This document shows positions 34,063 to 43,495 of a stretch of 64,000 bases of DNA, one piece after another. A program made the translations under genes and the position numbers. The notes under the pieces are model-generated. The model ran no database searches. It was not told the origin of the DNA and saw nothing but the letters and a program-made list of their open reading frames with translations. This DNA comes from RGIG5612 sp045616165. GTDB taxonomy: Bacteria > Bacillota > Clostridia > Lachnospirales > Lachnospiraceae. The number at the start of each line of letters is the position of its first letter. Within the stretch, counting starts at the first letter, position 1. The stretch covers positions 28,101 through 92,100 of the forward strand of contig JAZLGF010000011.1 in NCBI GenBank assembly GCA_045616165.1. Direction: 5' to 3'.

Positions 34063-35193
34063 ATGTATGATTATCTGGTTGTAGGAGCGGGTCTTTTTGG
34101 AGCGATTTTTGCTAACAAAGCTAAAGAAGCTGGAAAGAGTGTTCTAGTAATTGATAAGAGAAAAGGTGTGGGCGGAAACATCTATACAGAAAAACAAGAA
34201 GGCATAAATGTGCATGTTTATGGAGCTCATATTTTTCATACAAATGATAGAGAAGTTTGGGACTACTTAAATAATTTTTGTGAGTTTAATAGATTTACAA
34301 ATTCGCCAGTAGCAAACTATAAAGGTGAGCTTTATTCACTTCCTTTTAACATGTACACATTTAATAAAATGTGGGGTGTTGTAACTCCTGATGAGGCTAA
34401 GGCAAAAATTGAAGAACAAAAAAATGAAGCATTAAAAGAATTAAACGGAAGAGAGCCGGCAAACTTAGAAGAGCAGGCAATTAGTCTTGTTGGTACAGAT
34501 ATATACGAAAAACTCGTAAAAGGATATACAGAAAAGCAATGGGGACGTTCGTGCACAGAACTGCCAGCATTTATTATTAAAAGATTACCTGTAAGATTAA
34601 CTTTCGATAACAACTATTTTAACGCATTATTCCAGGGTATACCTATAGGTGGATATACAAAGATGGTTGAAAACATCTTAGATGGAATTGAAGTTAAATT
34701 AAATTATGACTTCTTTGAACATAAAGAAGAATTAGAAGGTATAGCAAAGAAAATCGTTTATACAGGACCGATTGATAAATTCTTTGATTACAACAAAGGA
34801 ACACTTGAATATAGAAGTCTTAGATTTGAAAATGAGACACTTGATATTCCAAGCTTCCAAGGAAATGTTGCAGTTAATTATACAGATAGAGAAACACCAT
34901 GGACTCGAATAATCGAGCATAAGTGGTTTGAGTTTGGAAAAGATGAAGAAGGAAACGACCTTCCAAAGACAATAATCACAAGGGAATATAGTTCAGAATG
35001 GAAGCCTGGTGATGAGCCTTATTATCCAGTAAATGACGATAAGAACAACAATATGTACGAAGAATATAAGAAGCAAGCTGATGAGCTTGATAATGTTATT
35101 TTCGGAGGCAGACTCGGTGAATATAAATATTACGACATGGATGTTGTAGTAGGAAAAGCTTTGCAGTGTGCTAAAGAAGAATTTGGAAAGTAA
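34063..35193 (+). CDS. glf: UDP-galactopyranose mutase
   Basis: 376 residues. The N-terminal FAD dinucleotide fold LVVGAGLFGAIFANKA is followed by RKGVGGNIYTE, YGAHIFHT and KQWGRSCTELPA, all diagnostic of Glf. It converts UDP-galactopyranose to UDP-galactofuranose in the cytosol using reduced FAD. As the first gene of the polysaccharide locus it shows that the glycan probably contains galactofuranose. An AGGAGA site precedes the ATG, and the next gene is 11 bases away. Confidence 0.96.
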   Translation: MYDYLVVGAGLFGAIFANKAKEAGKSVLVIDKRKGVGGNIYTEKQEGINVHVYGAHIFHTNDREVWDYLNNFCEFNRFTNSPVANYKGELYSLPFNMYTFNKMWGVVTPDEAKAKIEEQKNEALKELNGREPANLEEQAISLVGTDIYEKLVKGYTEKQWGRSCTELPAFIIKRLPVRLTFDNNYFNALFQGIPIGGYTKMVENILDGIEVKLNYDFFEHKEELEGIAKKIVYTGPIDKFFDYNKGTLEYRSLRFENETLDIPSFQGNVAVNYTDRETPWTRIIEHKWFEFGKDEEGNDLPKTIITREYSSEWKPGDEPYYPVNDDKNNNMYEEYKKQADELDNVIFGGRLGEYKYYDMDVVVGKALQCAKEEFGK

Positions 35194-35204
35194 AGGAATG
35201 GGTC

Positions 35205-36392
35205 ATGAAAGTTTTAGTTACCGGAGCAAAAGGATTTGTTGGAAAAAATGTTTGCTTGGAATTAAAAAATAGGAAACATGAAGTTTTTGAATATGATGTT
35301 GACTCTACACTTGAAGAATTAAAAGAGTGGGCATCTAAGGCAGAATATGTAATTCATCTTGCAGGTGTAAATAGGCCGAAAGATGAAAAAGAATTCATAG
35401 AAGGAAATGCGGATTTTTCAGCGACTTTATGTAATTACCTAAAAGAAGCTAATAGCAAAGCAAAAATATCTATGACTTCTTCTATCCAGGCTGCACTTGG
35501 CAATGCATATGGTAACAGCAAAATTGCAGGCGAAAACGCTCTGTTTAATTATCAAAAAGAAACGAAAAATAAAGTTTATGTTTTTAGACTTCCAAATATT
35601 TATGGAAAGTGGGCTAGACCTAATTACAACAGCATGGTAGCTACTTTTTGTAACAATATAGCATGTGGATTAGACATTACAATAAATGATGCAAATGCGA
35701 TTGTTCCACTTTTATACATCGATGATTTGGTAAAGATTTTAATTGATATAGCTAATGGAAACGAACCAAGTATTCTAACAAAAGAAGAACTAAAAGATTT
35801 AGCGCCAAAAGCTACTATGGGACAAATCAAAAAAGCATGTCCTAAAGGAAACACTTACTATAAAGCGGAGCCAGTCGATAAGGCTAGTGTAGGACAGGTA
35901 GCAGATATTTTAAGAAGATTTAAAGAATCTCGTTCAAAAGATTCTTTAGAAATTGCTAATATGGCTGATGGATTTGAAAAGAAACTTTATAGCACATTTT
36001 TAAGTTATCTTCCTGAAGATGATTTTGCTTATAACTTAAAAATGAATGTAGATGAGCGAGGTTCATTTACAGAAATTCTAAAGAGTTGTGAAAGAGGCCA
36101 GGTTTCAGTAAATGTTGCAAAGCCAGGTATTACAAAAGGAAACCATTGGCATCATAGTAAAAACGAAAAGTTTATTGTTGTTAGTGGTAAGGCAAGCATA
36201 AAGTTTAGGAAAATTGGAACAGACAAAGTTATTGAATATATTGTTGATGAAAATGAAATAAAAGTTGTTGATATTCCAACAGGATATACACACAACATAA
36301 CTAATATAGGCGAAAAAGATTTAGTAACAATTATGTGGGCAAATGAAAAATTCGACCCGGAAAATCCAGATACATTTTTTGAAGAAGTATAG
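35205..36392 (+). CDS. capF: CapF-like bifunctional epimerase/reductase with C-terminal cupin
   Basis: 395 residues. The N-terminal SDR domain has TGAKGFVGKNV, a short HLAGVNRP segment and the catalytic YGNSK. The C-terminal ~110 residues are a cupin, with GNHWHHSKNEKFIVVSGK holding the metal-binding histidines. This two-domain layout is that of CapF/FnlB, which acts in UDP-N-acetyl-L-fucosamine synthesis between CapE and CapG. CapG follows immediately, but no CapE-type dehydratase is in the window. Confidence 0.9.
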   Translation: MKVLVTGAKGFVGKNVCLELKNRKHEVFEYDVDSTLEELKEWASKAEYVIHLAGVNRPKDEKEFIEGNADFSATLCNYLKEANSKAKISMTSSIQAALGNAYGNSKIAGENALFNYQKETKNKVYVFRLPNIYGKWARPNYNSMVATFCNNIACGLDITINDANAIVPLLYIDDLVKILIDIANGNEPSILTKEELKDLAPKATMGQIKKACPKGNTYYKAEPVDKASVGQVADILRRFKESRSKDSLEIANMADGFEKKLYSTFLSYLPEDDFAYNLKMNVDERGSFTEILKSCERGQVSVNVAKPGITKGNHWHHSKNEKFIVVSGKASIKFRKIGTDKVIEYIVDENEIKVVDIPTGYTHNITNIGEKDLVTIMWANEKFDPENPDTFFEEV

Positions 36393-36400
36393 GAGTAATT

Positions 36401-37528
36401 ATGAAAAAGTTAAAATTAATGACAGTAGTAGGAACTAGACCAGAAATCATTCGTCTAGCACAAACGATTAAAGCATGTGATAAATACTTTGATCATGTGC
36501 TCGTACATACTGGACAAAACTATGACTATAAATTAAACCAGGTATTTTTTGAAAATCTTGAATTAAGAGAGCCTGATTATTATTTAGAAGTTGCTGGCGC
36601 AGATTTAGGTGAAACGATGGGCGCTATTATTTCAAAGAGCTATAAGGTAATCAATGAGGTTAAACCGGATGCACTTTTAGTTTTAGGAGATACAAATTCG
36701 GCGCTTGCAGCAATTCCGGCAAAGAGACTTAAAGTTCCAATTTTCCATATGGAAGCAGGAAATAGATGTTGGGATTGGAATGTTCCTGAAATGATTAATA
36801 GAAAAATTGTTGATCATATCGCTGACATTAATTTGCCATATACAGAAAATTCAAGAAGATATCTTCTTAGCGAAGGTGTTGATGGAAAGACTATTTTTGT
36901 TACTGGTTCGCCAATGAGAGAAGTTCTTGAACAGTACAAAGATAAAATAAACGAAAGCAAAGTATTAAAAGAACTTGGACTTGAAAAAGGAAAATATATT
37001 TTAGTTTCAGCACATCGTGAAGAAAATATTGACTTGGAAGAAAACTTCTTAAGCCTTATGAATGCGCTTAACGATGTAGCAGAAAAATATAATATGCCAG
37101 TTATTTATTCAACACACCCACGTAGCAAAAAGTTTATTGAAAAACGAGAGTTTAAGTTTAATCCATTAGTAAAAAGTATAGAGCCATTTGGATTTTTCGA
37201 TTATAACAAACTTCAAAAAAATGCTTTTTGTGTACTTAGTGATTCAGGCACACTTTCAGAAGAAAGCGCTATGCTTAAATTCCCAGGTGTATTAATTAGA
37301 ACATCAACAGAAAGACCAGAAGCATTAGACATGGGAAGCGTTGTGCTTGGAGGCATTACAAAAGAGACAATAGAGCAGGCAATAGAAACAGCAGTCAGTA
37401 TAAGCAATGATGGTGATAATTTTGAATTAAACAATGATTATTGTCAGATGAATGTTTCCACAAAAGTTGTAAAGATAATTCAAAGTTACACAGATATAGT
37501 TAATAGAACAGTTTGGCTTAAAAAATAA
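36401..37528 (+). CDS. capG: Non-hydrolysing UDP-sugar 2-epimerase, CapG/FnlC type
   Basis: 375 residues. VVGTRPEIIRLAQ at the N-terminus, VHTGQNYD, LGDTNSALAA, HMEAGNRCWDWNVPEMINR and LSDSGTLSEE are family signatures; the HMEAGNRC form is typical of the FnlC/CapG branch rather than WecB. It should convert the UDP-L-talosamine-like product of CapF to UDP-N-acetyl-L-fucosamine. Eight bases separate it from capF, suggesting coupled translation. Confidence 0.88.
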   Translation: MKKLKLMTVVGTRPEIIRLAQTIKACDKYFDHVLVHTGQNYDYKLNQVFFENLELREPDYYLEVAGADLGETMGAIISKSYKVINEVKPDALLVLGDTNSALAAIPAKRLKVPIFHMEAGNRCWDWNVPEMINRKIVDHIADINLPYTENSRRYLLSEGVDGKTIFVTGSPMREVLEQYKDKINESKVLKELGLEKGKYILVSAHREENIDLEENFLSLMNALNDVAEKYNMPVIYSTHPRSKKFIEKREFKFNPLVKSIEPFGFFDYNKLQKNAFCVLSDSGTLSEESAMLKFPGVLIRTSTERPEALDMGSVVLGGITKETIEQAIETAVSISNDGDNFELNNDYCQMNVSTKVVKIIQSYTDIVNRTVWLKK

Positions 37529-37539
37529 AAGGTAAAAAT

Positions 37540-38754
37540 TTGAAGATATTGGTAGTTGGCCAACATTATTGGCCGGAGAATTTTAGAATTAATGATCTTG
37601 TAAAAGGTTTTATCGAAAGAGGACATGAAGTTGATGTCCTTTGTGGTCAACCTAATTATCCAAAAGGAGAATTTTTTGAAGGCTATGATTCACATACGAT
37701 AAAAGAAGAGGAGCATGAAGGCGTTAAGATTTACCGCGTAAGGGAAATAAAGCGTGGCAACAATTCCAATATTAGAATTTTCTTAAACTACATGGCATAT
37801 CCGATTTTTAGTTGGCTCTATGTAATGAAATTAGCAAAAAATAATTATGACCGAATTTTTATCTACCAACTTTCACCTGTGTTTATGGCATGGGCAGGAT
37901 TAAAACTAGCTAAAAGAAAACATATAAATACAACTATGTATGTACTTGATATGTGGCCACATAATCTTTATTCGGTGCTAGATATAAAATCTAAATTTAT
38001 AAGAAAGATAATGCATAAAGTAAGTATGAATATTTACTCAAAGCCGGATAAACTTGTAACTGTTTCAGCTAAAATGAAATCTTATTTTATTACAGAATTA
38101 AAAAGAGATGAAAGCGAAATAGAATTCATACCACAATGTCCTGAAAAAATTTATGAAACACCAATTAAAGATGAAATATTATGCAAAAGATTTGAGGGTG
38201 GATTTAACTTTGTATTTACAGGAAATATTTCTCCAGCGCAAGACCTTGAAACTTTTGTAGCTGCCGCAAAAGAAGTAGTAGAAAGTATAAAAGATATTAG
38301 ATTTATTATTGTTGGCGATGGCATGAGCAAAAAAGATTTAGAGGCAATGGTAAAAGAAGCTAATCTTGAAAAATATTTCTTCTTTGAAGGATTTCATCCA
38401 ATTGAAGACATGCCTAAATACACATATATAGCAGATGCTCTTTTTGCACCTCTTAAGGCAAATGGCACAGAAGACTTTTCTATACCAGCAAAAGTTATGA
38501 GTTATCTTGCAGCAGGAAGACCAATTCTTATTTCAATACAAGGAGAAACTGGGGATATTATTAAAAATGCAAAATGCGGATTCGCAAATGAACCGGAAAA
38601 TGTAGCAGCATTAAAAGATAATATATTAAAACTTTATAATTGCACGAGGGAAGAAAGAGAAGAAATGGGACGTAATGCTTATGCATACCAACAAGAATTC
38701 TTTGAGCGCAATAAAAATATCGATAAATTATTATCGATAATTGAAAGAGTTTAA
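37540..38754 (+). CDS. GT4-family glycosyltransferase (WbuB-like), TTG start
   Basis: 404 residues. The coding frame opens with TTG at 37540; no ATG occurs near, and translation from TTG yields the canonical beginning MKILVVGQHYWPENFRINDL, so this rare start is well supported. The C-terminal donor domain has FVFTGNISPAQDLE and a GxPxL/EExGG-like end (AAGRPILISIQGE). The pattern resembles WbuB, an N-acetyl-L-fucosamine transferase, which fits the CapF/CapG neighbours. It acts on the cytosolic face of the membrane. Confidence 0.87.
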   Translation: MKILVVGQHYWPENFRINDLVKGFIERGHEVDVLCGQPNYPKGEFFEGYDSHTIKEEEHEGVKIYRVREIKRGNNSNIRIFLNYMAYPIFSWLYVMKLAKNNYDRIFIYQLSPVFMAWAGLKLAKRKHINTTMYVLDMWPHNLYSVLDIKSKFIRKIMHKVSMNIYSKPDKLVTVSAKMKSYFITELKRDESEIEFIPQCPEKIYETPIKDEILCKRFEGGFNFVFTGNISPAQDLETFVAAAKEVVESIKDIRFIIVGDGMSKKDLEAMVKEANLEKYFFFEGFHPIEDMPKYTYIADALFAPLKANGTEDFSIPAKVMSYLAAGRPILISIQGETGDIIKNAKCGFANEPENVAALKDNILKLYNCTREEREEMGRNAYAYQQEFFERNKNIDKLLSIIERV

Positions 38755-38766
38755 GCAGGAGGTAAT

Positions 38767-39468
38767 ATGAAAAAACTAATTATTATTCCTGCATTTAATG
38801 AATCAGAAAGCATACTAGAAGTAGTTAATGACATAAAGATGAATGCACCAGGATATGATTATGTTGTAATCAATGATGCATCAACGGACGAAACAAAAAA
38901 AATATGTGAAGAAAACAATATCCATTTTCTTGACCTAGCAACTAATATGGGAATCGGTGGAGCAGTACAAACAGGATATAAATATGCTCTTTATGAAGAC
39001 TATGATATTGCTGTTCAATTAGATGGAGATGGCCAACATAAAGCGGCATCACTTCTTGTTATGGAAGAAAAGATGATAGCGGAAAATTTAGATATGGTAA
39101 TCGGATCACGCTTTATCGATAAAGAAGGTTTTCAGTCTACATGGTTAAGAAGAAACGCTATTAAATATTTTACATGGCTGATAAAGATATGCACAAAGCA
39201 AACAATCACTGACCCGACGGCAGGTCTTAGGATGTGTAATAAAAAAGTTATAAAAGAATTTGCAAATCTTTATCCATGGGATTATCCAGAACCAGAAAGC
39301 AATACTACAATATTAAAGATGGGATATAAGGTTAAAGAAGTACCAGTAATTATGCGTGAAAGACAAGGAGGAAAATCTTCTCTAAGTCATCCACTAAAAG
39401 CAGTATTTTATATGATTAAAGTTACAGCAGGAATAATAATAGAGTCATTTGGAAGGAGAACAGCATGA
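38767..39468 (+). CDS. GT2-family glycosyltransferase (polyprenyl-phosphate type)
   Basis: 233 residues. IIPAFNESESILE, VINDASTDET and the LDGDGQHK metal site followed by GSRF and TDPTAGLRMCN mark a DPM1-like GT2 enzyme. No membrane anchor of its own is seen; the small membrane protein encoded next, overlapping by four bases, is the usual partner. It likely loads a sugar on undecaprenyl phosphate. Confidence 0.9.
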   Translation: MKKLIIIPAFNESESILEVVNDIKMNAPGYDYVVINDASTDETKKICEENNIHFLDLATNMGIGGAVQTGYKYALYEDYDIAVQLDGDGQHKAASLLVMEEKMIAENLDMVIGSRFIDKEGFQSTWLRRNAIKYFTWLIKICTKQTITDPTAGLRMCNKKVIKEFANLYPWDYPEPESNTTILKMGYKVKEVPVIMRERQGGKSSLSHPLKAVFYMIKVTAGIIIESFGRRTA

Positions 39469-39830
39469 CACTTAAATTACAAATATTAGTAATAGTAATA
39501 GCCCTTTTAGCAATTGCTTTTACATTTATGTTAATAAAAAAAGGAAAACTTGGATTTAAGATTTCACTTCCATGGCTTATAGTTTTTGTTCTCATAATTA
39601 TTTTTGCGGCAATTCCATCATTTATGGATTGGATTTCAGATGTTCTTGGAATTTATAGCCCGGTTAACATGATTTTCTTCCTTGCTGTTTTATTCTTAAT
39701 GTTAATTATTTATTCACTTACAGTGACAGTATTTATTAATAATAAAAAGACAAGAGAGCTTGTTCAAAAGGTAGCTTATCTTGAAGAAAAATTGAATTTA
39801 AGTCTGGATGAGAAAGAAAAGAAAGACTGA
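39465..39830 (+). CDS. DUF2304 small membrane protein
   Basis: 121 residues with three membrane segments and a short coiled C-terminal tail (KVAYLEEKLNLSLDEKEK). Size, topology and position directly after a DPM1-like GT2 gene (ATGA overlap) match DUF2304, thought to anchor or assist the GT2 partner. Function is unproven. Confidence 0.82.
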   Translation: MTLKLQILVIVIALLAIAFTFMLIKKGKLGFKISLPWLIVFVLIIIFAAIPSFMDWISDVLGIYSPVNMIFFLAVLFLMLIIYSLTVTVFINNKKTRELVQKVAYLEEKLNLSLDEKEKKD

Positions 39831-39835
39831 TAATA

Positions 39836-41602
39836 ATGCAAAGTTATGAAGGGAAAAAGAAAGTAATTATAGATGTTTTAATTGCGGCGTTACTTACCGC
39901 AGTATTTGCTATAATTGCTTATCTTTTGTATTCATATACTTATGGCGTTAATGATGATGCTTTTATCGGAAGTGTTTTAATGGGTTCGCTAACAGGTAGC
40001 CCTGATGCACATGTAGTTTATATAAAATATCCGTTGGCTTCGGTTTTAGTATTTTTATTTAAGATTTTTCCAGCAGTTAACTGGCATTATGCTTTATTAA
40101 TAGCTTGCTTTATCATTTGTGTATTTTTAGTAAACTTTAGGATATTTAGCAACATTAAAAAATGGATCAATAAATTTATTTTTTCAGTAATATTTATGCT
40201 TTGTTTTTGGTTTTGTCTGGCAAAGCAAATTACAATGATACATTATTCAATGTGCGCAGGAGTACTTACGGGCACAGCGATTTTTTGGTTTATTACTATT
40301 AAACATGAAAGTAGCAAACTTAATTTAGCACTTAATTATATTACAGCACTTTTGCTTTTATTTACGGCTTATGGTCTTAGATCGCGCACAGTATTTATGC
40401 TTATGCCTTTGGCAGCAGTAGCATTAATATATAAACTTATTAAAGCAAAACCAATTTTTACAAAGAAAAATATAATTAGATGGATAATTTTTCCCGTAGT
40501 TTTGTTTGTTGGAATTGGCGGCATAGAAGTTCTTCATAATGCGAATTACAAATCAGATGCATGGCAAGAGTTCTTAAAGTTTAATGATGCAAGAACTACA
40601 ATTTATGATTTTTATGGATTGCCAGAATATGAAGAAAATAAAGAACTTTATAATGACTTAGGTGTTGATAAAACAAGACAATACATGTATGAGCAGTATT
40701 ACCTTGAATTTACGGATGGAACAAGTAACGATATGTTAGGAAGTGTTGCATCATACCAGGTAAAAAAAGTTAAAAAGGCACTGCCATTTGGAAAAAGAAT
40801 TGCAAAAACAATAAAAGAATTACCAAAGAATCTTTTTGCAAAAGAATATCAACCGATTAGCATATTTGTAATTTGCCTTTTTGTAGCACTAATTGTTCTT
40901 TCGATAATTTTTAAGAAAAATAGGACATTACTGTTTTTGATTTTAGCTTTTATTGCAACACTAATTCCGTGGGGATACATGATATACATGAATAAACCAG
41001 TATCTAGAGTAACTTATGGGATATGGGTTGCAAACCTAGTTACAATGATTGGACTTTTGATAGATAATTCTGATGAAATTAGAAAAATGCTATCTAAGGT
41101 AAGGGAAATTAAATTTGCTAATTACACAAAGATAATTGTTTCGGTTGTTATTGCTTTAGCATTATTGTTAGGAATTGGACTTAATTATAAAAAAGTTCAA
41201 AAGTATGTGAATAATTCAATTAAATCAGGGCAGGTAAGAATAGCACTTGAAAATTGGTGCAAGGAAAATCCTGAAAATTTATACATATATGAAACACAAA
41301 CTTTTAATACTATTGGTTATGACATGAAGTCAATGAAAGGTAAGTTTTCAAATATTGTTTGGCCAGGAGGATGGTGCGCAAAGATGGCAAACTTAGAAAG
41401 CATATGGCCAAAACTTGGTATTGATAATCTCGAAAAAGATATAGCCCAAAAAGATAATATTTATTTAGTTTCATATTCAGACATAGATATGTCATATTGG
41501 GAGAATTTTTATCAAGCTAATTATAAAAAAGGAAATTTAACGAAAGTTGATGAAAAAACTTTTGAAGGAATAAATTTTAGTATTTACTCATTAAGCAAAT
41601 AA
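39836..41602 (+). CDS. Large polytopic membrane protein, GT-C/polymerase-like
   Basis: 588 residues with ten to twelve hydrophobic segments and a large extracytoplasmic tail of ~140 residues at the C-terminus. The first loop contains YGVNDDAFIGSVLMG, an acidic pair at the position where GT-C transferases keep their catalytic acidic residue. I do not recognise a specific family. Context suggests transfer or polymerisation of lipid-linked sugars in this glycan locus. It uses TAATAATG-style tight spacing to the DUF2304 gene. Confidence 0.7.
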   Translation: MQSYEGKKKVIIDVLIAALLTAVFAIIAYLLYSYTYGVNDDAFIGSVLMGSLTGSPDAHVVYIKYPLASVLVFLFKIFPAVNWHYALLIACFIICVFLVNFRIFSNIKKWINKFIFSVIFMLCFWFCLAKQITMIHYSMCAGVLTGTAIFWFITIKHESSKLNLALNYITALLLLFTAYGLRSRTVFMLMPLAAVALIYKLIKAKPIFTKKNIIRWIIFPVVLFVGIGGIEVLHNANYKSDAWQEFLKFNDARTTIYDFYGLPEYEENKELYNDLGVDKTRQYMYEQYYLEFTDGTSNDMLGSVASYQVKKVKKALPFGKRIAKTIKELPKNLFAKEYQPISIFVICLFVALIVLSIIFKKNRTLLFLILAFIATLIPWGYMIYMNKPVSRVTYGIWVANLVTMIGLLIDNSDEIRKMLSKVREIKFANYTKIIVSVVIALALLLGIGLNYKKVQKYVNNSIKSGQVRIALENWCKENPENLYIYETQTFNTIGYDMKSMKGKFSNIVWPGGWCAKMANLESIWPKLGIDNLEKDIAQKDNIYLVSYSDIDMSYWENFYQANYKKGNLTKVDEKTFEGINFSIYSLSK

Positions 41603-41614
41603 GAAGGAAAAGAA

Positions 41615-43495
41615 ATGCGTTTATTTATTTTATTGGTTTTAAGTTTAGTAGTAATGGCAATTGCATATACTGCATTTATGAGACGAAGAATTGAAGTTAC
41701 ACTTCCACTTTCAATCTTCACAGTTATTTTAGTTCTCTACATATTTGGACTATTTGGAAAATTAAAATGGGGAGTCTATGCCTTTGGAGTACTCACTATA
41801 CTTGCATTTCTAATAGGTTTTACAAAAGTAATAGCCTTAAAAGAGTTCAAAAAATTTATGGGAAATATTTTCACTGTCGGATTTTTTGTTTTCATTGGGG
41901 CAGTAATTTTTATTTGGTTTATGACGCAAGGCAGATTGCTTTCAAGGTTTGATGAGTTTACACATTGGGGTTTAACAGTTAAGAATTATTTTATTTTTGA
42001 TGGATTTGCAAATATAAAAGGAAGTACAACACATGGAGCAGGCTACCAGCCTGGCGTAAGTCTGTTTTGCTATTTCTTTACTGCACTTAAAGGAAAGTTT
42101 AGCGAAAGCGATGCTCTTAGAGCGATGAATATATTTGTTGTTGCTATGTTACTTCCTATCTTTAGAAAAATCACATGGAAAAGAGTTGTTCTTGGAATTT
42201 GTATGATTCCACTTATTGGCGCAATTCCTTGGCTATTTAGCTTCGTAATTACACCATATAACACATTGTATGCTGATGCAGCATTAGCCGTAACGTTTGC
42301 ATTTCTTTTGTTCCAATATATGACTCACGGTCAAAATATAGCTAATTATGTAAGCTTGGGTCTTGCAAGCGCAGTACTCATATTAATTAAGCCTAGTAGT
42401 GAAGTTTTCGCACTTGCAGTATTTTTGCTAATTATTATTGATGTTTTAGCTTTTAGACGCAAAGAATTTTCTGAGATGTGGAAGAAAAAAGGCGGATGGT
42501 TCGGATTTGTATTTTATATAGTAATTAGCATTGCTTCGTATGTATCGTGGAAACTTTTCACAGCAAAAAATCATATGCTACAAGTTTTTGATTACATAGA
42601 AGTAACTGAAACAAAAACAAAAGATGCTACAAGTATAATAACAAACTTTGTTAAGGCACTTTTCAAAAATACAGATAATGAAAAATTAAACATGCCTTAT
42701 GTATGGTGGATTTTGATTTTTGCATGTTTAGCATTGATTGCAATTATTTTAATTAAAGACAAAAAAGATAAGGGAAGAACAGTTCTGTTTAGTATTCTTT
42801 TAATTGTGGGTTATATAGGATTTTTAGCATCTCTTTGCTTTATGTATGTATTCTTATTTATTCCGGAAGAAGCAGCAACTCTCGCATCAATGGATAGATA
42901 TATATGTACCTACATATTAGGGGTTGTAATATTCTTCATTTATTTAATCATAGATGCTGTTTTCCAAAGGTTTGGAGGAATGGGAAATGTTCTTATACTT
43001 TTCCCAATAGCACTTGTTATGATCTTTGCTCCATGGGATAAGATTAGTTCAAATATGCTTAGGTATGAAACAGCAATAGAAAAAACTCAAACAAAACGAG
43101 AAGCCTATAGCAAAGCTGAAAAAACATTTGCGAAGATGGATTATAAAAAAGATAGAGTATATTTTATCGCTCAAAATACAAATGGTCTTGAATACCAAAG
43201 CGCATATTACTTAGCTACACCAGTTTCACTTTCATATGATTATGCGATGGGGTGGAGCCTTGGCAATCCATACACTGTAAAAGATATATGGACATTAGAT
43301 ATGTCAAAAGAAGAATGGGAAAAAGCTCTTATTGATGGCGATTATACTTATGTTTATTTATACAAGGTAGATAGTAGATTTAAGGAACGTTTTGAAACGT
43401 TATTTAAAAATAAAAAAGATATAAAAGATGATTCCTGTTTTAAGATTAAAAAATCAGGACAACATATAATTTTGGAAAAAGCATTTGCTAAATAA
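41615..43495 (+). CDS. Second polytopic membrane protein, GT-C-like
   Basis: 626 residues, about twelve membrane segments. The first large outer loop has SRFDEFTHWGLTVKNYF, where DE-x-x-H resembles a GT-C catalytic loop, and a later HGAGYQPGVS loop. The C-terminal ~120 residues are soluble. It shares the general layout of the preceding gene but little sequence. A polysaccharide polymerase, ligase or lipid-dependent glycosyltransferase role is inferred only from position. Its stop overlaps the flippase start (TAATG). Confidence 0.7.
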   Translation: MRLFILLVLSLVVMAIAYTAFMRRRIEVTLPLSIFTVILVLYIFGLFGKLKWGVYAFGVLTILAFLIGFTKVIALKEFKKFMGNIFTVGFFVFIGAVIFIWFMTQGRLLSRFDEFTHWGLTVKNYFIFDGFANIKGSTTHGAGYQPGVSLFCYFFTALKGKFSESDALRAMNIFVVAMLLPIFRKITWKRVVLGICMIPLIGAIPWLFSFVITPYNTLYADAALAVTFAFLLFQYMTHGQNIANYVSLGLASAVLILIKPSSEVFALAVFLLIIIDVLAFRRKEFSEMWKKKGGWFGFVFYIVISIASYVSWKLFTAKNHMLQVFDYIEVTETKTKDATSIITNFVKALFKNTDNEKLNMPYVWWILIFACLALIAIILIKDKKDKGRTVLFSILLIVGYIGFLASLCFMYVFLFIPEEAATLASMDRYICTYILGVVIFFIYLIIDAVFQRFGGMGNVLILFPIALVMIFAPWDKISSNMLRYETAIEKTQTKREAYSKAEKTFAKMDYKKDRVYFIAQNTNGLEYQSAYYLATPVSLSYDYAMGWSLGNPYTVKDIWTLDMSKEEWEKALIDGDYTYVYLYKVDSRFKERFETLFKNKKDIKDDSCFKIKKSGQHIILEKAFAK

